Assembly (NCBI RefSeq): GCF_946902915.1 | Contig: NZ_CAMPPY010000010.1 | Coordinates: 1-52,957, forward strand | DNA length: 52,957 nucleotides | Direction of reading: 5' to 3' | Source: Streptococcus sp. Marseille-Q5986 | GTDB lineage: Bacteria; Bacillota; Bacilli; Lactobacillales; Streptococcaceae | Shown here: one piece after another, positions 1 to 7,798 of the stretch | How the letters are laid out: each line of letters begins with the position of its first letter | Numbering within the stretch: the first letter of the stretch is position 1 | The notes under the pieces: generated by a model | Database searches by the model: none | Told to the model about the DNA's origin: nothing | The model's input: the letters and a program-made list of their open reading frames with translations, nothing else | Translations under genes and position numbers: made by a program

Positions 1-118
1 GCTCACAGCTCACAGCTCACAGCTCACAGCTCACAGCTCACAGCTCACAGCTCACAGCTCACAGCTCACAGCTCACAGCTCACAGCTCACAGCTCACAGC
101 TCACAGCTCACAGCTCAC
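1..118. repeat. Heptanucleotide tandem repeat tract (GCTCACA)n
   Basis: The unit GCTCACA repeats perfectly for 118 bases, 16 full copies plus six bases, and begins at the window edge, so the real tract may be longer. No stop codon occurs in any forward frame of the unit, while the reverse strand meets TGA every 21 bases. Because 7 is not a multiple of 3, each gain or loss of one copy changes the downstream reading frame. Such perfect short repeats are typical of slipped-strand phase variation. Confidence 0.97.
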
Positions 119-250
119 GCTGATTATATAATCAAGCGTATTTTTTGTCAAGCCCTAAAACAGGCTTTTTCACATTTTTGTGAGAAGGTCTTTTCTGTTG
201 CTTCTCAACTCAATGAGTTGATTGTTGGAGGTGTAAAATGGCTCCTCTAG
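2..250 (+). CDS. Possible 3' end of an upstream gene read through the heptad tract (partial)
   Basis: One forward frame stays open through the whole repeat tract (encoding the seven-residue cycle LTAHSSQ), continues for 43 non-repeat residues beginning ADYIIKRIFCQALK, and ends at TAG 248-250, overlapping the start of the restriction-modification gene by 13 bases. The other two frames stop at once, at 121-123 (TGA) and 129-131 (TAA). An overlapping end followed by a ribosome site for the next gene is usual for coupled genes, so this may be the C-terminus of a companion subunit or regulator whose start lies left of the window. It could also be chance openness of 130 bases; I recognise no domain in it. 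Confidence 0.4.
   Translation, partial: LTAHSSQLTAHSSQLTAHSSQLTAHSSQLTAHSSQLTAHADYIIKRIFCQALKQAFSHFCEKVFSVASQLNELIVGGVKWLL
206..220. promoter_or_regulatory. Perfect inverted repeat upstream of the R-M gene
   Basis: CAACTCA-A-TGAGTTG is a perfect 7-bp-arm palindrome ending 7 bases before the ribosome binding site GGAGGT. Its position would allow it to be an operator for a controller protein or to form a small hairpin in the leader. A second inverted repeat, TCACA-TTTTT-GTGAGA, lies at about 170-184. Confidence 0.4.
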
Positions 251-2565
251 CTATTGATAGAAGTTGGCAATCTGGAAATGAAAGAGCTGACAATTTATTT
301 TTCTGGAGAAATTTCGGTTTTGATGAAAAAGATATTTTAATCGAAAATACTGATGGTATCATTAACGGAGCTCTGTTTGAATTTAAAAATAGCATTGCTG
401 ATCTTAATGCTGTGCTTGTTCAAGCTATCCACTATCTGTCTAAATTAAGGATAAAAGGTGGTATTCCTATACCAAGCAAAATCGTTTTAGTTGATATTAA
501 TAAAAATCGTGCTAGTGTTTATGATACAACTCAATATCGTTTAGAAATTTTACAAAATTATACGAATAGTGCATCAAAAAATGTAAATCAGACCACTTTA
601 AAAAATGCTACTAATCCTGAAAAAGTAATTGAATTTGATGTTTTTCAACCAAATAGCCCTAAAAATCGCGAATTGCGTGAATTATTTCAAATAGACGAGT
701 ATCAAAAGTTTGAAATTGATTTTCCAAACATTTTAGGGTGGGCGAACTACATATACCGTTACGATAAAACAACAACAAAATCTCAAATGTTTGAGATGCT
801 CAAACAACCATCTAATTCAATAGTCGAAAACTATATCTTACCTTGGTGTGGAGACGAAAGTGATTTTGACACCGTGATGGACGCATTAAATGACCCTGCA
901 AATAGAAAAGATTTAGGTGCGTTTTATACACCATTACCTTATGTTAAAGAAGCAACTAAACTTGTTCGTCAAGCTATTAGCAGTCTTCCTAAAGGTAGGG
1001 ACTATGTTATTTTGGATAGATGTGCTGGTACAGGAGCATTAGAGCATTATTTAACTGAAGAAGAGTTAAGCCATGTTATCTTGAATACTTATGAAATAAA
1101 AGAATGGCTTGTTTTGTATAACAAATATATTGGGAAGGTACGGGCTATCATACCACCACTTTCAATGGTACAAGAAAACAAGGGGAACTTAGTAACAGGT
1201 GGGGATGCTTTAGCAGAAGAGTTTTTATCAATTCCAATGGAAACAGAGGGAAAACATAATACATTACAAGAAGTCATAGATGACAAAAATGTTGCGATTA
1301 TTGGTTTTGAAAATCCCCCTTATTCTAGCGAATTAGCTCGTGCTCAAGAAGGAAATGTTAAATCGAGAGATAAATTTAGCTATATAAGGAAATTGATGTC
1401 CGATAAATTTGTTGGTGATAGTAACCATGCAAAAGATTTGCTAAATCAATTCGTTTGGTCTTTTGAAAAATACTTTATGAGAGATGAAAACGACTATTAT
1501 ATTTTATTTGCTCCTGTTAAGTATTGGAAATCAGTTGGTCTAATGCACAAAATCTTTATTGATGGTTTTCTAGCAAACAGAGGGAACTTTAAAGCACAAG
1601 AAAGTTCCGTTTTGGTAGCACTTTGGAAAAATGATCAAGATAACGAAACTGAAAGTATTACTGTAACTGCTAAAGAAATATGGAGAGATAATAAAAAATG
1701 GGGAACTGGGAAAGGAGCAGCAGTCATTGATGCACCTGAGGATGCTATCCTTAAAGATGTGAAGAATGTAAACATAAAAAAAGTTTATACTACTTTATCT
1801 AAGTTGTACTCTAAAAAGTTACCCACTGATCAAAAAGCAACAACCGTTGTTAGATATGATGGCTATGAAACTTATTTGCGTGATAATAAAAAGTTTAATC
1901 CAATATATAGTAAGGATATTTTAGCTCACCTAGAAGCCAGCGGTTTTGGTTTGACAGCACAAGATGTCCGTATGACTAGAATTTCAACTTATCATGGATA
2001 TGGTAGTCAAGTTAGAACAAATAATTACGCAGAGCAAACTGCTTTGTTTGTTGCCAAGCAATACCCTCAAAAAAACTGGTATGAAAGGGATATTTACTAT
2101 ACAACTGCTGATAAAGGGGATTTGTATACAGAGGATACAGATTTTCTTAGAAAAGCTACATTATGGACTTGTATCTCTCAAAAAAATCATTGTTTGAGCT
2201 TTGATGGTTCTGATGGAAAGTTTTATAATAACGAAATGTGCCTAGATGAGAACTCTCTAGTTCGTAAAGAATTGGTCCAACAAGAAAAATATGGAAAACT
2301 TGATAGAGCTGACTTAATGTTGCTAGGTGTCTTCGATGAATTACTTGAATTAGCTAAAAATACTCAAGAATATAACCCAAAATACAACTATGGTACTTAT
2401 CAAATTGAACTGGACATAAATACATCATACAAAGATGGTAATGATAAAAAGATATTCAACAATGAAAAAGTTAATACTAAACTAAAAGAACTTAAAACAA
2501 GGTTAGCTGATTACTATGAGAATGAGCTTGAAAGTAAATTATTTGAGTATGAACTGTTGAAATAG
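238..2565 (+). CDS. Type IIG-like restriction-modification enzyme (nuclease plus N6-adenine methylase)
   Basis: This 775-residue protein should both methylate adenine in a specific DNA sequence and cut unmodified DNA. The N-terminus shows D39, E48-F-K50 and Q62-x3-Y66, the PD-(D/E)xK plus QxxxY pattern of RecB-like nucleases. The S-adenosylmethionine motif is CAGTGA (residues 262-267), preceded by a GAFYTP segment common in class gamma methylases, and the catalytic motif is NPPY (359-362). The C-terminal half is probably the target-recognition region. The ATG at 238 has GGAGGT six bases upstream, and a stop lies in frame at 214, so the start is firm. No separate S or R subunit follows; a terminator comes directly after. 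Coding is AT-rich relative to neighbours, fitting horizontal transfer. The nuclease assignment is by motif only; a solitary methylase is the alternative. Confidence 0.85.
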   Translation: MAPLAIDRSWQSGNERADNLFFWRNFGFDEKDILIENTDGIINGALFEFKNSIADLNAVLVQAIHYLSKLRIKGGIPIPSKIVLVDINKNRASVYDTTQYRLEILQNYTNSASKNVNQTTLKNATNPEKVIEFDVFQPNSPKNRELRELFQIDEYQKFEIDFPNILGWANYIYRYDKTTTKSQMFEMLKQPSNSIVENYILPWCGDESDFDTVMDALNDPANRKDLGAFYTPLPYVKEATKLVRQAISSLPKGRDYVILDRCAGTGALEHYLTEEELSHVILNTYEIKEWLVLYNKYIGKVRAIIPPLSMVQENKGNLVTGGDALAEEFLSIPMETEGKHNTLQEVIDDKNVAIIGFENPPYSSELARAQEGNVKSRDKFSYIRKLMSDKFVGDSNHAKDLLNQFVWSFEKYFMRDENDYYILFAPVKYWKSVGLMHKIFIDGFLANRGNFKAQESSVLVALWKNDQDNETESITVTAKEIWRDNKKWGTGKGAAVIDAPEDAILKDVKNVNIKKVYTTLSKLYSKKLPTDQKATTVVRYDGYETYLRDNKKFNPIYSKDILAHLEASGFGLTAQDVRMTRISTYHGYGSQVRTNNYAEQTALFVAKQYPQKNWYERDIYYTTADKGDLYTEDTDFLRKATLWTCISQKNHCLSFDGSDGKFYNNEMCLDENSLVRKELVQQEKYGKLDRADLMLLGVFDELLELAKNTQEYNPKYNYGTYQIELDINTSYKDGNDKKIFNNEKVNTKLKELKTRLADYYENELESKLFEYELLK

Positions 2566-2570
2566 TGAGA

Positions 2571-2600
2571 AGACGATTTCCAAACTGAAATCGTCTTTTT
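2571..2600 (+). terminator. Rho-independent terminator of the R-M gene
   Basis: A 10-bp perfect stem (AGACGATTTC / GAAATCGTCT) with a 6-base loop is followed by TTTTT, five bases after the stop codon. Confidence 0.9.
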
Positions 2601-2671
2601 CGATATTGTCGAAACACTACATGTTATTGTTGGTGTAAACAGATATATATAGTTCTCTAAATTTATTTTAC

Positions 2672-4630
2672 TTATTTCACTGCTTGAGGCCTGCGCAGGT
2701 AACCATAAACCACACCACTTACGATTGCTCCTACCAAGACTGAGGCAAGGTAAAGAAGGGCATTTGAAGTAAGGGCGATTACGAAGATTCCTCCGTGTGG
2801 CGCCATGAGTTTGATACCAGTAAGACCAACGAGGCCACCTGCTACTGCTGAACCAAGGATGAAGCTTGGGATAGCACGAGCTGGGTCGGCTGCACCAAAC
2901 GGAATAGCTCCCTCAGTGATAAATGACAAGCCCATGATGATGTTTGTCAAACCAGAGTTGCGTTCTTCTTTGGTAAATGTATCTTTGAAAAGAAGAGTTG
3001 CAACAAAGATGGCAAGTGGCGGAACCATTCCTCCAGCCATAACTGCTGCCATGGCTACAGAACCACCTGAAGAAACAGTCGCTGCAAGCGTACCTGTACC
3101 AAAGACATAAGCTGCTTTATTGACTGGTCCACCCATATCGACAGCCATCATTCCTCCAAGAACGATACCAAGAAGGACAGCTGAACCGCCTCCAAGACCA
3201 CCTAGGAAGTCATTCATAGCAGTGTTGATTGCCGCCATTGGAATGTTGACAGCCAGCATAACAAATCCAGTCAAGATTGTTCCAAGAAGTGGCAATAGCA
3301 GGATTGATTTAGCACCTTCAAGTGAACGAGGAACTTTAACGTATTTCTTGATAGCAAGAACCAAGGCACCTGCGATAAATCCACCAACAAGGGCACCTAG
3401 GAAACCAGATGGGACACCTGCAAGAGTTGAAGTTGCTTCACCACCTGCTGCATAAGGAATTTTACCAAAGGCAAAACCTTCTTTGGCAATAGCACCAGCC
3501 ACGAAACCTGCAACCAAACCTGGTTTTTCAGCGATAGAGTAGGCAACATAACCTGCAAAGACTGGAAGCATCAAACCAAAGGCTGCACCACCGATTTTCA
3601 TGAACATAGAAGCTAGTTCATGGTAGGAACCAAGACTGCCAAGGTTTTCATTCGGAACACCCAAAGCACCGTCAATCAAGAAGGCAAGGGCAATCATGAT
3701 CCCACCACCGATAACGAATGGCAACATTTGAGATACACCACTCATCAAGTGTTTGTAGAAGGCACCACCAAGGCTTTGTTTCTCATTAGATGCTGTTGCA
3801 GTTTTTGCTCCATTAGCAGCACGGTAGATTTCAGCATCTCCTGAAAGAGCCATGTTAATCAATTCTTCCGTCTTACGGATACCGTCTGCAACTGGACGAT
3901 TGATCAATGGTTTGCCATCGAAACGATCCATTTCAACGGCCTTGTCTGCTGCGATAATAACAACTTTAGCCTTACGGATATCTTCTGCAGTTAGTTGGTT
4001 TCCAACACCGCTAGCACCATTGGTTTCAACCTTGATGCCGACACCCATTTCAGCAGCTACTTTTTGAAGGGCTTCTTGAGCCATGTATGTATGAGCAATA
4101 CCTGTCGTACAAGCTGTAACAGCTACGATAAAGTTGCCAGATTCATTTGCAGGTACTGGGACAGGCTCCTCAGTTTTTTCTGAAGCTTGGTCAAAAAGTT
4201 CGATAACTTGGTCAGATGATCTTACTTGACGAAGTTTGTCAGCAAAACCGTCTTTCATCAAGAATTGGGACAATTCTGCCAAGGCTGTTAAGTGAGTATC
4301 ATTGGCACCTTCTGGAACCGCAATCATGAAGAAGAGGTCTGTTGGTTGTCCATCCAAGCTCTCGTAGTCAACACCCTTGTTTGACTTAGCAAAGAGAACT
4401 GTTGCTTCTTTGACAGCAGAGTTTTTGCTGTGAGGCATAGCGATTCCGTCACCCAAACCAGTAGAAGTGAGAGCTTCACGCGCTAAGATTCCTTCTTTAA
4501 AGGTTTCAAAATCCGTCACATAACCGTGTTCTACCAAGCTATGAATCATCTCTTCGATAGCTGCTGTTTTTTCAGTCGCCTGCAAATCCAGCAACATGAC
4601 ATCTTTTCTCAATAGGTCTTGAATTTTCAT
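2672..4630 (-). CDS. fruA: Fructose PTS transporter subunit IIABC
   Basis: FruA takes up fructose and phosphorylates it to fructose-1-phosphate. The 652 residues show the three PTS domains in order: IIA (about 1-150, phosphohistidine in GIAMPHSKN), IIB (about 165-265, phosphocysteine in VTACTTGIAH) and a polytopic IIC (about 300-640). The length is that of a full IIABC fusion. The ATG overlaps the fruB stop as ATGA, so the two are translationally coupled, and this is the last gene of the fruR-fruB-fruA operon. HPr and EI are supplied from elsewhere. Nothing is damaged. Confidence 0.96.
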   Translation of the reverse strand: MKIQDLLRKDVMLLDLQATEKTAAIEEMIHSLVEHGYVTDFETFKEGILAREALTSTGLGDGIAMPHSKNSAVKEATVLFAKSNKGVDYESLDGQPTDLFFMIAVPEGANDTHLTALAELSQFLMKDGFADKLRQVRSSDQVIELFDQASEKTEEPVPVPANESGNFIVAVTACTTGIAHTYMAQEALQKVAAEMGVGIKVETNGASGVGNQLTAEDIRKAKVVIIAADKAVEMDRFDGKPLINRPVADGIRKTEELINMALSGDAEIYRAANGAKTATASNEKQSLGGAFYKHLMSGVSQMLPFVIGGGIMIALAFLIDGALGVPNENLGSLGSYHELASMFMKIGGAAFGLMLPVFAGYVAYSIAEKPGLVAGFVAGAIAKEGFAFGKIPYAAGGEATSTLAGVPSGFLGALVGGFIAGALVLAIKKYVKVPRSLEGAKSILLLPLLGTILTGFVMLAVNIPMAAINTAMNDFLGGLGGGSAVLLGIVLGGMMAVDMGGPVNKAAYVFGTGTLAATVSSGGSVAMAAVMAGGMVPPLAIFVATLLFKDTFTKEERNSGLTNIIMGLSFITEGAIPFGAADPARAIPSFILGSAVAGGLVGLTGIKLMAPHGGIFVIALTSNALLYLASVLVGAIVSGVVYGYLRRPQAVK

Positions 4631-5538
4631 CGTTTTTCTACCTCAACTTTTTCATAAGTTTCTTTTATAAATGCTGCAGTTGCCAAGTCATCAGAGAATG
4701 TCGTTGCTGTTCCACAAGCAACTCCCCATTTGAAGGCTTCTACTGCATCTTTTAATTTGACAAATTCACCTGTAAATCCAGCGACCATAGAGTCACCAGC
4801 TCCGACAGAATTTTTGACTGTTCCCTTGATTGGTTTTGCGAAGTAAGCTCCCTCAGATGTGACAAGAAGGGCACCGTCCCCAGCCATAGAGATAATGACA
4901 TTTTGAGCACCTTTGGCCAGTAACTGATGAGCATAGTTCTCGATTTCATCTAAACTTTCGAGTTTCACTCCAAAGATAGCTCCAAGCTCGTGATTGTTTG
5001 GTTTAACCAATAGTGGCTGGTAGTCCAAACTATCAATCAAGGTCTGTCCTTCAAAGTCACAAACCACTTGCGCACCCGTCTGGCGTGTCAAGGCAATTAG
5101 ATCCTTGTAGATAACATTACCTAGATTCTTAGCACTTGAACCTGCAAACACCACCGTATCATCTGCTGTTAGACTAGATAAAATAGCTTTCAATTCTTCT
5201 AGCTGAGCTGGGTTGACAGTTGGACCCCTTCCGTTGATTTCTGTTTCTTGGTCTGCTTTGATTTTGACATTGATACGAGTATCTTCTGCTACTTGGACAA
5301 AACGTGTCTCGATTTCTTCATCAGCCAAAGTATCTGTGATAAATTTACCAGTAAAGCCACCGATAAATCCCGTCGCTGTATTTGGTATATCCAAACGTTT
5401 CAAGACACGGCTGACATTGATCCCTTTCCCACCAGCAAACTTATCATCACTGTCCATACGATTGACATTACCAACTTGGACTTGGTCCAAACGAACGATA
5501 TAGTCAATGGATGGATTGAGTGTGACTGTATAAATCAT
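4627..5538 (-). CDS. fruB: 1-phosphofructokinase
   Basis: This 303-residue PfkB-family sugar kinase converts fructose-1-phosphate, the product of FruA, to fructose-1,6-bisphosphate for glycolysis. The glycine-rich substrate motif GGKGINVSRVLKRL is near residue 37 and the C-terminal anion-hole and catalytic-base motif is GAGDSMVAGF near 246. It overlaps both neighbours by four bases (ATGA), an operon arrangement conserved in streptococci. Called fruK, pfkB or fruB in different annotations. Confidence 0.96.
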   Translation of the reverse strand: MIYTVTLNPSIDYIVRLDQVQVGNVNRMDSDDKFAGGKGINVSRVLKRLDIPNTATGFIGGFTGKFITDTLADEEIETRFVQVAEDTRINVKIKADQETEINGRGPTVNPAQLEELKAILSSLTADDTVVFAGSSAKNLGNVIYKDLIALTRQTGAQVVCDFEGQTLIDSLDYQPLLVKPNNHELGAIFGVKLESLDEIENYAHQLLAKGAQNVIISMAGDGALLVTSEGAYFAKPIKGTVKNSVGAGDSMVAGFTGEFVKLKDAVEAFKWGVACGTATTFSDDLATAAFIKETYEKVEVEKR

Positions 5539-6275
5539 ACTTCTATTACCTCCGTTTTTTCCTTAATGGCCTGCAAGAGCTCATGCCCTTGACTTGTGAT
5601 AACAATAGCTCGTTTGAGTGGAGCTACCTTAGCAAAGCAAGTTTGTCCAATCTTAGACGAATCCACCAAGACATATGTCTGTTTGGCATTCTCTAAAATA
5701 GCACGCTTCACAGCCCCCTCCTCCATATCAGGAGTCGTATAATAGCCATCATCCACACCATTCATTCCGATAAAGGCACGGTCAAAGTGCAATTGATTGA
5801 TTTGGTTAAGAGCAACGCCCCCGATGCTAGCATCTGTCGCCATCTTGACACTTCCTCCAACCATGACAGTTGGAATCTGCTTTTCAACCAACTGAGCAGC
5901 ATGGTGAATCGAGTTGGTTACTACAGTAATATTCTTATTGACCAATTCATGAATCAAAAAGGCTGTAGTTGTTCCAGCATCGATAAAGATGACATCTTTT
6001 TCTTTAATGAGAGAGGCTGCTTTCTGAGCTAACAACTTCTTCTCTTGAAGGTTTTTGATAGATTTTTCTTGAATGGTTTCTTCTTCCTGCAAAGAGTGGG
6101 GTAATTCTGCTCCTCCATGCACACGGCGAAGCTTGTTTTCCGTCTCCAACTCATCTAAATCTCTTCGTACTGTTGATTCTGATGTTTCTAATAGACTGAC
6201 TAATTTTTCTAGGGAGACTACATGGTGTTGATTTAACGCCTCTAAAATCAGTTGTTTCCGCTCTGTTTTTAACAT
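5535..6275 (-). CDS. fruR: DeoR-family fructose operon repressor
   Basis: FruR is a 246-residue DeoR-family regulator. The N-terminal helix-turn-helix is around residues 18-45 (SLEKLVSLLETSESTVRRDL), followed by the sugar-phosphate sensing domain with FIDAGTTT near 97. DeoR proteins of this kind release DNA on binding a phosphorylated sugar, here expected to be fructose-1-phosphate. It is the first gene of the operon, so it probably controls its own promoter; three 10-bp-phased TATCA repeats lie just upstream. ATG has AGGAGG seven bases before it. Confidence 0.93.
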   Translation of the reverse strand: MLKTERKQLILEALNQHHVVSLEKLVSLLETSESTVRRDLDELETENKLRRVHGGAELPHSLQEEETIQEKSIKNLQEKKLLAQKAASLIKEKDVIFIDAGTTTAFLIHELVNKNITVVTNSIHHAAQLVEKQIPTVMVGGSVKMATDASIGGVALNQINQLHFDRAFIGMNGVDDGYYTTPDMEEGAVKRAILENAKQTYVLVDSSKIGQTCFAKVAPLKRAIVITSQGHELLQAIKEKTEVIEV

Positions 6276-6287
6276 CGAATCACCTCC

Positions 6288-6335
6288 TGTTATCGTTTAC
6301 ACTATTCATTCTATCACACTTCCTTTCAAAGTCAA
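6288..6335 (-). promoter_or_regulatory. fruRBA promoter with CcpA cre site
   Basis: On the minus strand the -35 is TTGACT (6330-6335) and the extended -10 is TGA-TAGAAT (6308-6313), separated by 16 bases. TGTTATCGTTTACA at 6288-6301 fits the catabolite-responsive element consensus TGWNANCGNTNWCA at every position and covers the expected transcription start, so CcpA would block initiation when better sugars are present. Confidence 0.88.
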
Positions 6336-6340
6336 GCATT

Positions 6341-6370
6341 TTTTATCATTTTCTATCAAATTCTATCATT
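6341..6370. promoter_or_regulatory. Three 10-bp-phased direct repeats, candidate FruR operators
   Basis: Three consecutive 10-base blocks, TTTTATCATT, TTCTATCAAA and TTCTATCATT, start at 6341, 6351 and 6361, all carrying TATCA on the same helix face. A fourth copy, TTCTATCACA, lies at 6309-6318 across the -10. The spacing suits side-by-side binding of a DeoR-type repressor. Assignment to FruR is inference. Confidence 0.6.
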
Positions 6371-6392
6371 TTTTCTTATTTCAGAATTTTTA

Positions 6393-6421
6393 TTGCAAGA
6401 TAAGGGTCTTTATGGTAGACT
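6393..6421 (+). promoter_or_regulatory. Promoter of tRNA-Ser
   Basis: TTGCAA (6393-6398), a 17-base spacer and an extended -10 TGG-TAGACT (6416-6421) lie 16 bases before the mature tRNA 5' end. Confidence 0.75.
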
Positions 6422-6436
6422 ATTTGAGTAAGTATT

Positions 6437-6524
6437 GGAAGATTACTCAAGGGGCTTAAGAGGCCGTGTTGGAAACGCGGTAGGCGTGTAACAGCGTGCG
6501 TGGGTTCGAATCCCATGTCTTCCG
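6437..6524 (+). tRNA. tRNA-Ser(GGA)
   Basis: An 88-base class II tRNA. The acceptor stem GGAAGAT pairs with GTCTTCC, discriminator G at 6524; the anticodon arm is CCGTG-TTGGAAA-CGCGG with anticodon GGA at 6471-6473 (reads UCC and UCU); a long variable arm follows, and the T arm contains GGTTCGAATCC. CCA is not encoded. Confidence 0.97.
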
Positions 6525-6533
6525 TAGAAAAAC

Positions 6534-6561
6534 AAAAACTGCATTTCGGTGCAGTTTTTTT
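6534..6561 (+). terminator. Terminator after tRNA-Ser
   Basis: ACTGCA-TTTCGG-TGCAGT stem-loop flanked by A and T runs, ten bases after the tRNA. Confidence 0.9.
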
Positions 6562-6702
6562 ATCGCAAACATTTAAAAATCAAATAATACAAACACTATA
6601 TGATTTCATAAAACAAAAGGATATAGATTTCTAGAATACGACAGACCTTCTTCAAAAAGAGAGTCTGTATTTGACTCCTTTTTCTGCAAGAATACCAAAG
6701 AT

Positions 6703-6735
6703 AAAAATAAAAAACGTTGATTTAACAACGTTTTT
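6703..6735 (-). terminator. Terminator of ssrA
   Basis: On the minus strand AAAAACGTTG and CAACGTTTTT pair across a TTAAAT loop and run into a T-rich tail, about 20 bases past the tmRNA 3' end. Confidence 0.85.
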
Positions 6736-6756
6736 CCAAGGTTAGTGAAAGAATAA

Positions 6757-7101
6757 TGGAGCCGGTGGGAGTCGAACCCACGTCCAAACACCTGCCAACA
6801 TATTTGTCTACAACCATAGGTTATGTATTAGTTTAACAGTCCCTCGACACATAACTCAAGCCCAGAAACTGCGAGTCTATCAATCTCTTATCAAGCCGTC
6901 AGACAAAACTTGATCGTATCTCGCTAATAATAAGACCTGTCATTGAACACGAGCAATCCAAATCGGGTCACGCCTGCTGGTTTTTAGGCAGCTAGAGCGT
7001 AAGAAGTGTTATTTTTTGCAGTTATATTTAACTGAGCGTTTACGTCGCCACACGAGTCGCAAAATATGCCTCATAATGCCTGTCGAATCCGTAACGACCC
7101 C
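6757..7101 (-). ncRNA. ssrA: Transfer-messenger RNA
   Basis: This 345-base RNA rescues ribosomes stalled on broken mRNAs and adds a degradation tag. The minus strand starts GGGGTCGTTACGGATTCGAC and ends with a tRNA-like T arm and GGCTCCA; the 5' and 3' ends pair as a 7-bp acceptor stem. The resume frame (6984-7019) encodes AKNNTSYALAA and stop, the streptococcal tag. CCA is not encoded. It sits tail to tail with tRNA-Ser. Confidence 0.97.
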
Positions 7102-7117
7102 AAAAGACAATAAAACC

Positions 7118-7140
7118 ATTATACCTTATCTAACTCAAAA
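7118..7140 (-). promoter_or_regulatory. Promoter of ssrA
   Basis: On the minus strand a perfect -10 TATAAT (7118-7123) lies 16 bases before the tmRNA 5' end; the -35 is weak (TTGCAT-like, 18 bases upstream). Confidence 0.6.
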
Positions 7141-7161
7141 ATGCAAAATCAAGCCACCTCT

Positions 7162-7797
7162 TTAGAAAAGATACTCTTTTAAGGCTTCTGACAAGGCTTG
7201 ATAACCGGCTACACTTAGATGGAGACCATCTGTTGTATAGGTTGATTGAAGCTGCCCTTTTGAATCTATCAAACTATCATAAACAGGCACAAAAGCTACC
7301 TGCATATAGGCGGATGTTAGAGCCTCATAGGCTTGATTCCATTCTCTAATCTTTTCATTGGTTCGGATATAAACAGTCTGCTTGTATTTCTCTCCCTCAT
7401 TGACTGGCAGAATGGAAAGGAGCTTTATTTGTGACAACGGATAATCTCGGGCAATTGATTGGATCACTCGCTCAAGATTATCCAAGGCTTCATTCACAGG
7501 GACATCTTTTCCGATATCATTTGTCCCAATCAATAGGACAATTTGATCCACAGCATCACCATAAAGATGTGCATCCAAATTCTCTAATAACAGTCTCGTC
7601 TGGTAGCCTCGGATGCCACGATTGACAATCGTCTTTGCAGTCCCAAACAACTCTTGCAATGGGTAGTATTCTACAATCGAATCGCCGATAAAAATTACAT
7701 CTGGCTCTAGGGCAGAAACTTGATTCAATTCACGATACTTGGTTTGAAACTTTTCCTGCTCTTTTAGGAGCCAATTTTCTAATAACTGTACCGCCAC
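7162..7797 (-). CDS. SGNH/GDSL-family hydrolase
   Basis: A 211-residue esterase or acylhydrolase of the SGNH fold. Block I is FIGDSIVEYYP (catalytic serine near 38), block III GTNDIGK (near 92), and block V DGLHLSVAGY (Asp-His dyad near 189). There is no signal peptide, so it is cytosolic; the natural substrate cannot be told. I chose the GTG at 7797, with GAGGG upstream located inside the end of the preceding HAD gene, which argues for coupled translation. It is the last gene of a three-gene minus-strand run (CapA-like, HAD, GDSL). Confidence 0.88.
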   Translation of the reverse strand: MAVQLLENWLLKEQEKFQTKYRELNQVSALEPDVIFIGDSIVEYYPLQELFGTAKTIVNRGIRGYQTRLLLENLDAHLYGDAVDQIVLLIGTNDIGKDVPVNEALDNLERVIQSIARDYPLSQIKLLSILPVNEGEKYKQTVYIRTNEKIREWNQAYEALTSAYMQVAFVPVYDSLIDSKGQLQSTYTTDGLHLSVAGYQALSEALKEYLF

Positions 7798-7798
7798 C

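Noticed and set aside
1..118. CRISPR-like repeat array
   Set aside because: Repeats are 7 bp with no spacers; this is a microsatellite-type tract.
562..569. TACGAATA resembling a ComX cin-box
   Set aside because: It lies inside the R-M coding sequence with no gene start downstream, so it is expected by chance in AT-rich DNA.
2805..3455. Plus-strand frames over fruA (101 and 111 codons)
   Set aside because: They are antisense shadows of the intact fruA reading frame with composition mirroring it.
6606..6791. 61-codon open frame on the minus strand near ssrA
   Set aside because: It overlaps the tmRNA 3' end and its terminator; the residues come from the structured RNA and not from a protein.
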